NCBI RefSeq assembly: GCF_964340395.1
Contig: NC_135570.1
Span: forward strand, 12,229,822-12,293,821
Length of the DNA stretch: 64,000 bases
Source of the DNA: Glandiceps talaboti
Taxonomy: Eukaryota > Hemichordata > Enteropneusta > Spengelidae
Direction: 5' to 3'
This document shows, piece by piece, positions 48,244 through 61,166 of this stretch (positions are counted from its first letter, which is position 1; every line of letters begins with the position of its first letter). Both the position numbers and the translations under genes were made by a program. The notes beneath the pieces were generated by a model. It was not told the origin of the DNA. It was given only the letters and a program-made list of their open reading frames with translations, and did not search any database.

Positions 48244-49604
48244 GTAATTTTTTATGAATACCTTTTATTGATTGGTACTAAAACGGCGATTTTAAGTGTA
48301 AAATTAAGCAAATGCGTTGCAGCTAAAACCATGTTTAAGGTCAACCCTGTGATGAGCCCGAGGTGTCTAACGACTAGCTGTGCACTCAAAATACGATAAA
48401 TTAGCGTATTATGTTATGCTTCAGTTTGGAGTATCACTGACACTGTGACAGGGTGATGTCTAGGAATTACCTGAGCATGAAATGTGAATCAAATCAGGTC
48501 TGTACCCCGATGAAAATAAAGAAACTACAGCTACTGTGAAGGCGATCAACTCGGATATCACACTTGGCCCCCTAAGATGGTATAAATATAGGGCCGATTT
48601 TAATCTAGAATTATATATTTTGGTTTATACTACATGCACTTGGTTTAAACGACAGTTACTGTGTTTGCATGTAACTAAGTACGCTACCAGCAGGTTCATG
48701 ATCGCAAGACAATCAAAAGATAAACAACCCCCTATTTATTTGCTGATTACCATCAGCACAAAAGGACACTTGAAAACTACCAACCCCTAGTGTCATGATA
48801 AATAAACAAGATGTGTTATGTAATAATTAATGTTATTGTGGTTCATATCTCACCTTTGGCCCTTCTAGTCTGAGCTCAATGGTCTGAGGTCTGAGTAACA
48901 ACAGATAAGTTAAGTTTGTGCTAGTATATGTAGTTAATTCCCACTAAACATTCATACTGAAGGTAAATATTTGAAGATATTGCTTTGTGTTTCATTTCAA
49001 TTTGTGAAATGTAGGTAGCTTGGAGTGAACTGTGCACATTTTTGCTGTTCCAAGAAAATTCCAACCAATTCTTGGTAAAAATCAAGAAAAAAACCTTTAA
49101 AAATTTGTTTGAAATATAGGTCCAAAATGTTACAACATAAACCCAATGTGGTTGCCAAAATATTGTGTTAATCCTATATTGGAAAATAATAGATTGTTGA
49201 TTTCCGTGAAAACAAGATGGTGGCCCCCAAATATCGTTATTAAAAAAAAAACGGCCACAAGCTTCCTTAATATCGCAGTTTGGAGAGATTTTAAAAACTC
49301 TGATTTTCAGTAAAATTCATCTCTGAGGCACATTCTACCATAATGCATACTAGGACCATAGACACTGGAGTCCCCTCCACTGTCTGTGAGAATTCTTAAT
49401 TATTAAATGAAAACTAGATGTTAATAGATTTCAGGAATTGTTTCCTCCTAAGTTTGTTTGCAACATTTAAACATAGAGAGTGGAGAAGAAATTCACCACT
49501 GTCTATGATTTAAAGTCATAAAATGACAACTGCTGTCTAGCTGGTACAACCTTGAGGCAATTGTTAACTTTACATGTAAAAGAGCCCGCAGATCACATAG
49601 TGTC

Positions 49605-49690
49605 AAGCAGGGTGCTGTCTAGGGCTTGCCTGAGACATGTGATGTCATTGTCTGTTTTTGTGTGGAGTGCAGATCTGAGGTCTTACAGCT
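49605..49690 (+). repeat. dispersed repeat family E, copy 2
   Basis: GGTGCTGTCTAGGGCTTGCC and CAGATCTGAGGTCTTACA, matching 22190-22297. Confidence 0.5.
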
Positions 49691-50669
49691 TAGTATAAGA
49701 CCATGGTGTGCATACAGTGACAGACAATCCTCATTACCTGAAATAGAATTTCTCTCCCGAGGTGTCAAAGAGAAAAGCAGCCATTCAAATTCTTGGTTGA
49801 CACCTGGATGTTTGCTCCAAGCTCTACACTGTAACCATGGACTCTCCACCATTGACCTTCCACCAGTGGAGGCTCTATGCTGTAACACATACCATAGACA
49901 TTCCTGAGAATAAATTGACCTTCACATTCACTGTTAGTATAATTACTCCAAGCCTACCAAGGTTATACAAAGCTGTTGGAATATTGACTGAACATTGGGT
50001 TACAGTGTTGCAGCCAGAGGGGTTTTTGGGTCATTTGACACACATTTTTTGGACCTGACCCACAATTTTGGAAGTGACAGGTCATAGATGACCCACACTA
50101 AAATTGTATCCAAATATGTTTAGCAACATGACCACACCTATAGCAACAGCCAAATGATTGTGTATATTGCATAGATAACAACAGGGTTGGATAGGCAACT
50201 GCATAATAATTCAGCAAATATCAAGCATGGGTCAACATGTGGGTAAATATTTTGAAAAACTGTACAGTTGTGCTACAGCGCTATTGGCGTTTTTTTTGTA
50301 ATGTCCCCAAAAAATTGTATGATGACCCAGAAAAATGAAAGTTTCGGAACACTATGTCCCACTCTTTGAAAAGGATGGCTGCTACACTGGGGTTATATTG
50401 AAATTAGCATAAAAGATTTACATGGTCACAACCTGTAACTGTAATTTAAACCCCTGTTTATGTAGTGTATTGTCAGTCTCTGTTCTACAACACAAGGATC
50501 ACAATTCACTGAAATGCAACCCATCTTCCATTTGTCCCCAAGGACGCAGACATCCCAAAAATACTAGTAGTATCCCAAGTGTCAATTTGACAATATGGTG
50601 TCAAACATCAAATATGGGGTCAAATATAAATACACACAAATAAGGCATCATACATGTAAATGCAACCTT

Positions 50670-50910
50670 TGTGTCATGCAACTCATGTCTATGTCACTTG
50701 TTCTGTGATGTTCGAAATATGAGTCAAAATGTTCCAAATTGCCATTATGTTTCCTAATTTTTCATGAGTTGTGGTTGAGGAGGTATACAATGTACTTGTG
50801 ACGTAAGGATTTTTTCACTACTCGGCTAGCAACTTGTAGTGACAAGGCCCCATAAGTTACTTGTATTTTCCTTGGCTGAGCAAAGAAAAATATTGGAGAA
50901 TAGTGTATTG
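50670..50910 (+). mobile_element. palindromic family P, copy 3
   Basis: Aligns with 14495-14765: GTCATG..A, ATGTCTA(T/C), TTCTG(T)G, GAAATA(G/T)GAGTCA, AAATTGCCATTA, then a GTGAC(G)TAAGG arm, CTTGTAGTGACAAGGCCCCA and GGCTGAGCAAAGAAAAATAT. Confidence 0.6.
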
Positions 50911-52354
50911 AGCTGAGGTGGTATATGGTATACTACAGGTTACATACATGTAGAATCAGTTGTTTTAATATTTCATTGTAACAAAATCAAAGGAAATGTG
51001 CATGGACAGCTGCAAGATATTATTCATCAACATTGTATTTATGAAAATCGTGTACAGCTTTACCGGAAGCTTTCTCACGTCATTGGCTTCACAAACATGA
51101 TAAAATGTACATGTATAGCACACCGAATGAGTATCAAGAAATATGCGTTGCCAACAGTTTCCGGAAATTAAATTTTTCATAGCCAGCAAGAAATTTCATT
51201 TGCATTTGTCAAATGTAATATAAAGCCGTGATGCACGATACAGGACTTATGATATCTTAATATATATATAATCTGTGTTTTAGGCCGAACTTGAAAATTC
51301 TATGACAGAATATATGTCTTTCTCAGACAAGAATTCTAGTCATGGGTTAATTTGTATAATTTCATCTGTGAAAATACATCCTCATAAATCTACTCGACAT
51401 CTCAATGGTAGAACACAGTCTTTCTGTTACAGCAACGGAAATGATCAGACTGCCAAGGATTATTTGTTTATGTACATGTAGCTAGGGTAACCTTTTGTAC
51501 ACCAGGAATAACAATAAACCTACCTACAACAATAAACCTACCAACATTTTTAATAAAACACATGGTGCAGAGTATTAAATGATAATGTGCAGGTAATGAT
51601 AATATTGTATGTAGTTACATTGTAAAATCACATTATGACCTACCACAGCTGCCAGCAATACAATCTGGTTGTACACGTCACCATTTTGGATACCTTTTAA
51701 TTTTCTCTGCAATCGTATGAAGTATAACATACAGTGCTTTTGCTATTAGGTTGGGAGCCTCAGTAACATGGAGAGAGAAAGGGATAAAAATTGTTGTGTT
51801 TGGTAATTTTGTGTAGGACGTCAGGTAAACTTAAATGGGAACAACCCAGGTAGATTTTACCTACTTACATGTAATACTGCCCTTAGTAAAAAAAACATTG
51901 ACATGTCCTAACAAGTGAAAATCTACCTCATCTTGTATTCATCAGAATTGCTAAAAAGAGAAATCCCTCGCTTATTTAAACTTTTACAGGTACATGTGCA
52001 CATGTTATGTTAGTTTCAGTAATATGATGTAAAATGAATAGTACTTACAATGAGGTAGTCTCGAGGGGTAGTTAGTAATATTATACATCAACCAAGAGTG
52101 TAGAGGAAGGGTTTCTTTATTTGCTGTCTGTGTACCTAATTATCTGGCAGTGGGACACCAGATCATCCGATATGTTTTCATGTGTGTGATGAGTTGCTAG
52201 CTGCTGACAGCTATCCCCACTGTAATTTCTAGACAAGAAATAGTTTAAAAGAGATTCATCTTCAAATATAGATTATACATGTATGTCATTCAAGTGAAGA
52301 TGACATTCTTTAGGCATGATGGAAAATATTTGAATGTATTTGAATGATAATGTA

Positions 52355-52379
52355 CCCCCCCCCCCCCCCCCCCCCCCCC
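52355..52379. repeat. C25 homopolymer
   Basis: Uninterrupted run of 25 C on the plus strand. The length may be uncertain in the assembly. Confidence 0.95.
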
Positions 52380-53681
52380 TTTGAATTTTGGTTAGTTACT
52401 TCCACGGAGTCATGTCCTGTAGACAGCTATACATGTAGGGCAAATTTGTCATATTGGTAACAAACTAACATGATAAAAGCAAGTGATGAGTGACTCCAAC
52501 ATCATTCTTTCGTCAACACTGTAATGAGATAGAGTCACTCATTACACAAGTAGACAAACTGGGTCATGGGGAATTTTACTTTATTAAAAAAAAAATTGAG
52601 TTTATTTGTACTGAAACATACAACACTTCCTGGAATGAAACAAGACTGACTTTATATTTCACAACTTATAGCATAACATTTTGATCATCAGTATTTTAAA
52701 AGTTATTTGCAGAATCACATATGATCATCATAATTATTTAGCATACTTTCATTTGAGCTGTGAGTTATGTACATGTATATTATCACAGTGTGAATTGACA
52801 TCACTGTATATCTATTATTAGAGCAGTTAATCTATTTAACACTCTTCTAGTGTAATAGTAGATGTTGTATATGATGGCTGACATTCTATCTATGACAGCA
52901 ATATCTAAGAAAAACTTCCATGGTGTCCTTACCATCTGTATTTACAGAAACCCAATATAGTAGCATAAAAAATAAGGTCATAAATTTCTGTGGCGCCAGC
53001 TTTCTTCAGTTGGCAACAGTATAGTATATTTAGACTACCGACTGACGTACATGCACATGTAGCAGATTCCTGACAACTTTGCCCTTATACTACTAGTACG
53101 GTAAGGTGAAAATATGTTCTGCATGTACTTCATTGTAGATTTCCATGAGGACTTTCTTGTAAGAACTCGGCTAAGTGACAAAAATCTAATCAAGGAGAAG
53201 ACCTGATTAGCCTGACTGCCCGAGGGGGGTTATTACATTGGGTTTCATCTGTCTGTCGGTGTGTTTGCTCATCCCTGCAATCACCGTACTTGTATGTCTC
53301 TTGATAAGCTTGTATCTAGAGACACGATTCAAATTTGCATGTAACTTTGCCATAAAACACATCGGTTGGGGGATTATGTCTTCAATGAAGGCTTGTTTAT
53401 ATGTAAATTAATATGAAAATTAGCCACCACCCTTGCAATCTATCTAGGGAGAACACTGGATCATAGTAACACTAAGGGCTAAGACAAGTCACTGGGCTTG
53501 ACAGCTTCTTGAGGTAGTAATCCTAAGTCAATTTTGTGTCTCAGTGAGTTCCTATCACATATTTAACTGAATTTGATCAAATTTTAGTTGTGATGGTTAA
53601 AGCTAATACTGTCTTTATGTTATTTATGGTACTTGTTTCAAATTTTATTGTACTAACTTTGTTATCAGATTTACATATGAA

Positions 53682-53782
53682 GTATTTAAACATACATGTA
53701 CATGTAGGAATTCATATCATATTTTGGCCAAGGTCTTCACAGACAAAATATGATATGCATTCCTACATGCATGTTTAAATAC
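53682..53782. mobile_element. ~100-bp foldback element
   Basis: GTATTTAAACATACATGTAC ... CATATCATATTTTG is complementary to CAAAATATGATATGCATTCC ... GCATGTTTAAATAC, leaving a loop of about 20 bases. It resembles a small MITE or a stable RNA hairpin source. Confidence 0.7.
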
Positions 53783-53807
53783 CAATGTTAGAATCCCATT
53801 GTATGAC

Positions 53808-53845
53808 AGAAGTGTTATATCTTATCAGTGAAGCCACAAGGATTA
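53808..53845 (+). repeat. dispersed repeat family G, copy 2
   Basis: Second copy of the TTATCAGTGAAGCCA(T/C)AAGGATTA segment, directly after the foldback element at 53682. Confidence 0.45.
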
Positions 53846-54354
53846 GATAGCATCATTTTATTTTTGTCAAGGACGAACTTTTTTCAACATCTCTGCTAGT
53901 GCTACACAACTGTTCTCGGTCAATCCAACATGGCTCTACATGTACATAAATCATACACTTATGCAAATGGCTAATGTAGGTCACCTTAAAAGGGGTCACA
54001 GCAGTGTAGATGGTGTGTGATATCTAAATCATCTCTTTAATTTTAAAGAGAGATCTTGAGATTCAATGCCATGGATTACACTACATGTAGACTAGGGTAA
54101 GGGGTAATGTCTGTTAAAATAATTATACCCTTTATAATACAGAATTCAAACTGTGTTTTACTTCTCATTATTTTCAAATGATGATCTCAGCCAAGATATA
54201 TTTATGGCTATGTAAATTAACATTACAATTACACATATATCATGACCATGGACATGTGTATGTGACTGTCAAGTAGGTCAAGGTTACAAAGCCTGTCAGT
54301 GCACTCACTCTGAGTGTTACTTCCCCATTCTTAGGATTATGAATTTCCAGAAAT

Positions 54355-54950
54355 GATGAGATAAGTAAAGTGTACATGAAGGACTGTAATATGTAAATTT
54401 AAAATTACGCATACATGTAAATTGTAATATGACTATAGTATGGAGATTTCAAATTACACATGATATGTACATGAAGGATCGTAATATGTAGATATCAAAT
54501 TACACATGATTGATACAATGTATGTACATGAAGGACTAATATGTAGATTTCCAATTACCTATATGGCTAATAATTCAAATAGATATGAGTAATATGTAGA
54601 TTTCAAATTACATATATTATATCATTTATTATATGACTATTTATGTAGATTTCAAATTACATACATTGTATATGAATAATAAGTAGATTTCAAATTACAT
54701 ATATGAGTAATATGTAGATTTCAAATTACATATATGACTAATATGTAGATTTCAAATTACATATGATGTGTACATGGAAGACTGTAATATGTAGATTTCA
54801 AATTACATATGATGTGTACATGGAAGACTGTAATATGTAGCTTTCAAATTACATATGATGTGTACATGGAGGACTGTAATATGTAGATTTCAAATTACAT
54901 ATGATGTGTACATGGAGGAGTGTACATGTAATATGTAGATTTCAAATGTC
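54355..54950. repeat. ~46-bp minisatellite, degenerate
   Basis: Unit AATATGTAGATTTCAAATTA plus CATATGATGTGTACATGGA(A/G)GACTGT. About 14 units, more regular toward 54950, several shortened. Confidence 0.9.
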
Positions 54951-55860
54951 ACAATCTTTACAATGTATGGCACTGTCTGACTCTAAGGAATCGTGTCTAT
55001 GCATGTAACCAATAACATTTATTTAGGAATAACTCAATCATAATATGATATACATTACATACATGTATACAACTACATGTTATGTATGTACATGTTATGA
55101 CATGTATAACAAGTAAATTAAATGCATATCTGAATTTAGGTCATGATTAAATAAAGACTGTGCTAGGCTGGATGTTGACATTGGCATTCACATTGTACTG
55201 TGATCTCTTGCACAGAGGCTTGATCAGTCAGATTTGCATTCTGTGTAAGATGGCAGGCACTGCATACATTTGTATATATACATGTAGAGCTTTTCTTTTC
55301 TTTTACAATGAAATTAGCTCTTTAGGTCTGAGTGAAAAGAATTGTAATTCTATATGACTGAATAGACGTAACATTGAATACCTTCATAAAATTGAATGAA
55401 AATATATACCAATATTATACTTGGAATAACATGTACATGTAAAACATTGATATTTGCTAGCAGTCCGCTCTGCCCTTACTATAAAACTTACCAATTTCAA
55501 TCGTAACTCTCACTTACGCACTTCTCTCTACATCCTTCCATGTTTTCAAATTGTTTCTCTGTATCCTCTCATTTTGTCAGTAGTTCTGTGTCTGTGCCTG
55601 GAGCTCTTTGGAGAACTGGCTGCATTATAAACTCGATTATTATTAAAAATATTATTGTTATTATTATGTAATATTATTTAATTATATCAGTCTGAATTAA
55701 CGTACAATGAAGATATTTGCAAGCAGTATATTAATACAATCATAAAATAAAACATTGATATTTCCCAACAGTATACCATTTTAAATATTAAGGCACTGTA
55801 TCTTTACTACAGAATAGGATTGAAATGATTGAGATTTCTTTTCAAAAAGTCAATTACATG

Positions 55861-56278
55861 TACATGTAATCTAGTTCCTGACGAACCGTATTCCGCACTA
55901 CGTTATTTTCATACTATTCCGTCTAGTCAATCCTGTTACTCAAGGTGTTAATTGTGGTTCAACTCTATGGTGGGCAAAGCGTGAACAGCACATGTCTGTA
56001 GTAATGTATCACAAATTGACAGGCTGTCTTCATCATTCTCATGTTTCTAGGAGCTATAGGACTGATATGATATGCAAATGTCCAACCAGGACTCCACCTC
56101 CAGTCTATTTAAACTTAAATCATGTGGGGACGTGATGACATCATCATGTTTATATGAATGCCGTAGGGGGAGAACTGAATTCTGCGCGAGAGTAATAGGA
56201 TTGACTAGGCAGAATAGTACATTTGTATGAAGATAACTTAGTACGAAATATGTCCGTCAGGAACTAGAATGATTACAT
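55861..56278. mobile_element. ~415-bp element with ~80-bp terminal inverted repeats
   Basis: Left arm: CATGTAATCTAGTTCCTGAC, then TACGTTATTTTCATACTATT, then CTAGTCAATCCTGTTACTC. The right arm is its imperfect complement and ends GTCAGGAACTAGAATGATTA. The interior is unrelated to any coding sequence, as in a non-autonomous DNA transposon. Confidence 0.75.
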
Positions 56279-56829
56279 GAGGCTTTGCTTCTTTCAAGTG
56301 GAATGGTGTCAAACTAAATCTCAAGCAGTTGCCTTTTAATGAGACTTTAATGGAGATACAGTGAAGTCAGGCCAGGCATTCCCAAGTGTAATATCAGTAA
56401 TAGATGCCATAAAGTTTTCTAAATTCTAATGATTGGAATTCCATATTTTCAGTTCATGCCTCAGATAGTTTCTCACTTGTACAATTCAAAGCTACATTGT
56501 TTTAATTGTCTGCAAGTATTTGAATGTATCATTTGATACATTGTTTTGTTTAGTTAAAATTTGAGAATAGAGATCTTCATGGTATAGATAAGTGAAGCGA
56601 ATTCCAAACTTATTCATGAAGATTCCCTCCTGTTGCACTCTAACCAGCTTAGGGACGGTACGATTGCGCAATGTCACAGAAGCTCAATGAACGTTATTCG
56701 TTCCAGCCAGTGCCTCCTGAAGTTTGATGTTAACCATGGTGAAAATTGTAGTGGTTGCTCAATACAATGTAAAAACATAGTTTAGTTTACATTAAAATAC
56801 AAATCAGAAACCTATAGTTAGACGTTATT

Positions 56830-56940
56830 CTTGAATATTTTTCTTCGTTCACTCAAAGAAAATATGAGTGACCTAAGGGGCCTTTGTCACTATGAGTCAA
56901 TAGAGGAGTAGTGACAACCCTTAGGTCACAAGTTCATTGT
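56830..56940 (+). mobile_element. palindromic family P, copy 4
   Basis: GAATATTTTTCTTCGTTCAC, GAGTGACCTAAGGGGCCTTT and AGTGACAACCCTTAGGTCAC: the inverted-repeat core of the copy at 14640-14765. Confidence 0.65.
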
Positions 56941-57269
56941 TGTTGATATTTATTTATGCATTATGTATAATGTTAAGATCTGACATACCCGGTATATTGT
57001 ATTTAGCTTTTCCCCTGTAAGATTTTATTCAAACCACACACCTACAGTTAAGGATCATTTCATCAAATTGTTCAAGTGTCTACCACCACAATTCAGAGTA
57101 CAAAAGTCAAATTGTACAACAAGTTACTTTTGACAGGCTTGGCTGATAACTTATTATATTTATATGTGAAATGACATCTCTTCATCTATGATGGTAAAGT
57201 AGACATCTTTTAGTGTGTTATTGGCATCTTATTGTGCATGTTTCTCTAAAAGAATTATACCTTGTAAGG

Positions 57270-57492
57270 CCAAAAAAAAAATTTATCTGGTTCTGGTCAG
57301 GGTAAACTTTCTAAAGTGGTGTGACGATGCAAATTTTTTTTTCATGTAGGGTAGATTTCAGCCGCTTGTTCTCCTGATATCAGGAATAAATAAGGAACGG
57401 GAAAGCAAAAATTATCGGAAAAAAAGGATAGACGCGAGGGTATTCAGGGCACGCGTGCGCTGACCAGAACCAGATATATATATTTTTTTGCC
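57270..57492. mobile_element. MITE, possibly PIF/Harbinger type
   Basis: Terminal inverted repeats of about 33 bases: GGCCAAAAAAAAAATTTATC then TGGTTCTGGTCAG at the left, its complement CTGACCAGAACCAGATATAT...GCC at the right. TAA flanks both ends, matching the 3-bp target duplication of PIF/Harbinger elements. Confidence 0.65.
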
Positions 57493-58029
57493 TAATGATG
57501 AAAAAATAAACAAAAACTCAAATACTCTATCATATGCTTACTGCTTCCCTGTGGATTGAAGTATAGACTCAGTCTACATTTGTACATACTTGAAAATTCA
57601 CTGTGTACTGTGACCACTGTACCCTGGTCAAGGATATCATGTGACTGAACCACCCAGACATCATATGACTTTTTATTGTCACATAGAAATTCAAATGTTT
57701 TGGTTAAGTAGACCAGTAATTCTAATGGGTTCACACAGTGTAAGGGAAGGGTCATACAGGAAGAGAGAAATGGGAACCGAGAAAGACATGTACCACTTTG
57801 GAATTGTTGCACTAGGTTTTTGTGGAAAACCAAATTAATTTGTTGTTAAGTGAATATTTGTGTACATGCATGTTGTCATGAGTAGATGGGAAATACATGT
57901 ATTCTTTTGGTGAGAGTAAAACTAAAAGGTCAAATTGTGTGTACATGTATAGTCATAGATCATGGTGTTCAAGCCAGAATCACTCTAGTGTGTGCACGCT
58001 AGGGTCAATGTATAATGAGTTATATGACT

Positions 58030-58325
58030 GAAATGGAGATAACCTCTGGAGTGAGTGTCTGAGGTTTATGTCTGAACTAGCGATAACCCCAGGAGTAAGT
58101 GTCTGGGGTTTATGTATGAACTAGAAATACCCCCCTGGAGTGAGTGTCTCGTGTTCTTGTATGAACTAGAGATAACCCCTGGAGTGAGTGTCTGAGATGT
58201 ATGTCTGAACTAGAGATAACCTCTGGGAATCAGTGCCTGTGGTGTATTTGTCTGAACTAAAGATAACCTCTGGGAATGAGTGCCTTTTACAGGTAGGTGT
58301 ATGTCTGAACTAGAGATAACCTCTT
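58030..58325. repeat. ~46-bp minisatellite before the first coding CCAR1 exon
   Basis: About six units of TGAACTAGAGATAACCTCTG plus GAGTGAGTGTCTGAGGTTTATGTC. Confidence 0.85.
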
Positions 58326-58487
58326 CTTGGCAGTTGGGGAAATGCTGTGACAACATGTATCATGCAAATGTTTGGTTCTTATATTCTATTGATGTTTATA
58401 TAGGTAAAAATGTGAAACAGGTGTATTTATAAATACCTTTTGTTCTGTTCATGTTTTATGCAGCTAAAAGTTTGAAACCAGACCAAG

Positions 58488-60948
58488 ATGTCTCAATTTG
58501 GTGTAGTCGGCGCTGCAACTGGGCCACCAAGAAAGGATCCACCATGGGCAGCATTACAGGCTGCAGCAGCTAATCCTACAACTAATGCTGCACCTGCTGC
58601 AGGCTCAGCCACAGTTTTGGCAGGTATGCTATTCCTTATGTTAGTGTTTTAGATTTTTACTTCCCATAAGGGAGGTACATGTAATGTTATGCTTCTGTCT
58701 GTCCGTCTGATTGTTTGCGCATGTGTGTGTGTCTGTGAACATGACATCTCAAAAACTACTGCTCCATTTGTATGAAAATTGACACACACATATTTATAAT
58801 TTACGGTACTGATTAGATTTTGGTAAAACCGATATGCATATTTGCATAAACAATGAGTTTTGATCATTGAGCAATATCTTTAAGGTTTGAAATAAACACG
58901 CAACATAGCACATAGATTAATGAAAATATTTATGTATGCTTGACTGTTTCAGTAAACATATTGTACCACATTATTTCACCATACATTATTTCACCATACA
59001 ATATAATAGCACCATATAATATTGCATCATACATTATTTCATCACACAGGTCAGACAGTCTTACAACAACAGCAACATCAAGCAACGCAAGCATTACTTG
59101 GCTCTAGTCCTGCTGCCATTTATTCACAGAATGTTGCCCTAGCAACCCAAACAACAGCTTCTGTTGCTGTCAGTAATACAGCGTTCACACTGCAACAACA
59201 ACAGCAGGTATTGCAACAGACTGCAGCTTTGCAGCAGGTAAGTATTTACAATAGTGCACAAATGTATATAAAGTCTTCCCTCAATTCAAATAGTATTCAC
59301 AGCACCACAATCAGTCATTACGCTGGGTACAGACTTACAGTTGTACAACCATTATACTCTCTCAACTCCATTGGAAATATTCAGCATGCTGCCATGAAGG
59401 ATACAGGATCTCTTCCTTCACAAAACAGTCGCTATCCTACTAGGTCCCCATTTATACAGCTGGGCTGAATCAAATCCTTCACATAACAACCTCTATCCTA
59501 CCAAGTCCCCATTTATACAGCTGGACTGAATCAAATCCTTTGCATAACAATCGCTATCCTACCAGATCCCCATTTATACAGCTGGGTTGATGGGTTGACA
59601 GACAGTAGTTTTTCAGATGAGGCAATGCATGTGAGAACAAGTCAACTAAGGATATACACTATACCTCTAATTTTCATGTTTACATTTTATTGACAGCTCC
59701 AGCAACAACAACAGTTACAACAGGCTGCAGCAAAACAGGTAAAAAGCCAAAGTATAGATTTAATAGAATTGACTCTTTACAGTTACCGCATTGGTTATCT
59801 TTGATAGTGTAGCAAAATGGAAGAATGTGTCGAAGTAGGAATGAAACTATATGTACAGATAATCATTTAGCTATTTTGACCATGTGGTATCATTTGTGGC
59901 AATGACAGTGACAGTGTAGCAGGCAATGGAAGGCAAAGCTAAATCCTATTCAACAACCGAACATGTTCTCTGTGTTACATATTACAACAAGCTATCAGTT
60001 ACATGTAACTATGACACAAATGAAAACTATGATAGATGTACCATGATTATTTGCACTGGTGTGCACACATACTAGTGGTATTTGCACTGCACATACTGAA
60101 AACATTATTGCATACCTGTATGCAAATGATATGCAAATGATTACACATTCATTCCTTGTACACAAAATCTTGTGATCACACAGTGTAATTCTTACGGAAG
60201 TTTGCTGTTTCTACGCTCATGAAAATACAGCTGCAGTAAACACTGCAGAGAATACACTTGTGCAAATACCCCATTGTCGATTGTCTTGTCACATTGCTGT
60301 TCATTGTGATAGATCACACAAGCAGTGCTATAGTTATATGGGTATGATCACCCTGTAGTCAAGATACAATGTATTGTAAACATTGAATGAGGGTGAATGT
60401 GGCACTACTTGAGAAAAACATATCAGAAACACCACCCTCCTTTGAGTGCAAATACTGCAATGTCCGCTTACTAGCTCATATCAATTTTAGTCTGAGGCTG
60501 TACTAGCTTCTCAATAACTGACTAGTTGTCATTGTATCACAAACATTCAACTTCAGATGTATCATAACAGTCTCTTCTCCTTTCTTATTTTTCTTAGCCA
60601 ACAATAGCAACCGTAGTAACCGTGGCAACTACACCAGGTGTCAATACACAACAACTCACAGTAAGCTATCCTACACCTAGAGGTGCTCCAAACCAACCTA
60701 AACAACGTGTATTTACTGGTGTTGTCACTAAACTGCACGAGAACTTTGGGTTTGTTGATGAAGATGTCTTCTTTCAACTTGCGTAAGTTCCCCAACATTG
60801 CCTTTAACTATTTCATCAAGTTTTGTTGCTATGGTTTCAGAACAACTAAGGCCTAAAGCAGTTACAATATACTTAAGTATATTGCATTGAAGTGTGTGTA
60901 TAACCATTTCTGTGTATGTGTGTTTGTAATCATTTCTGTTTGTGTTAT

Positions 60949-61007
<59 letters not shown>

Positions 61008-61126
61008 ATTTATGTGTCTATATGTGTGCAATCATTTGTCTGCTTAACAATTTTTGTGTGTGCAACCATTTGTGTGTTTTAACATTTCTATGTATATATG
61101 CATATTATTTCTGTCTGTTATCATTT

Positions 61127-61166
<40 letters not shown>

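Larger units (their letters stand above)
48244..58463. other. 10-kb stretch, probably CCAR1 intron 1
   Basis: No convincing coding exon on either strand. It is filled with mobile-element remnants (families E, G and P, three foldback elements), minisatellites at 54355-54950 and 58030-58325, and a C25 run. Small frames (48187-48399, 49626-50058, 52490-52684, 57641-57838) show no conserved feature. Confidence 0.45.
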
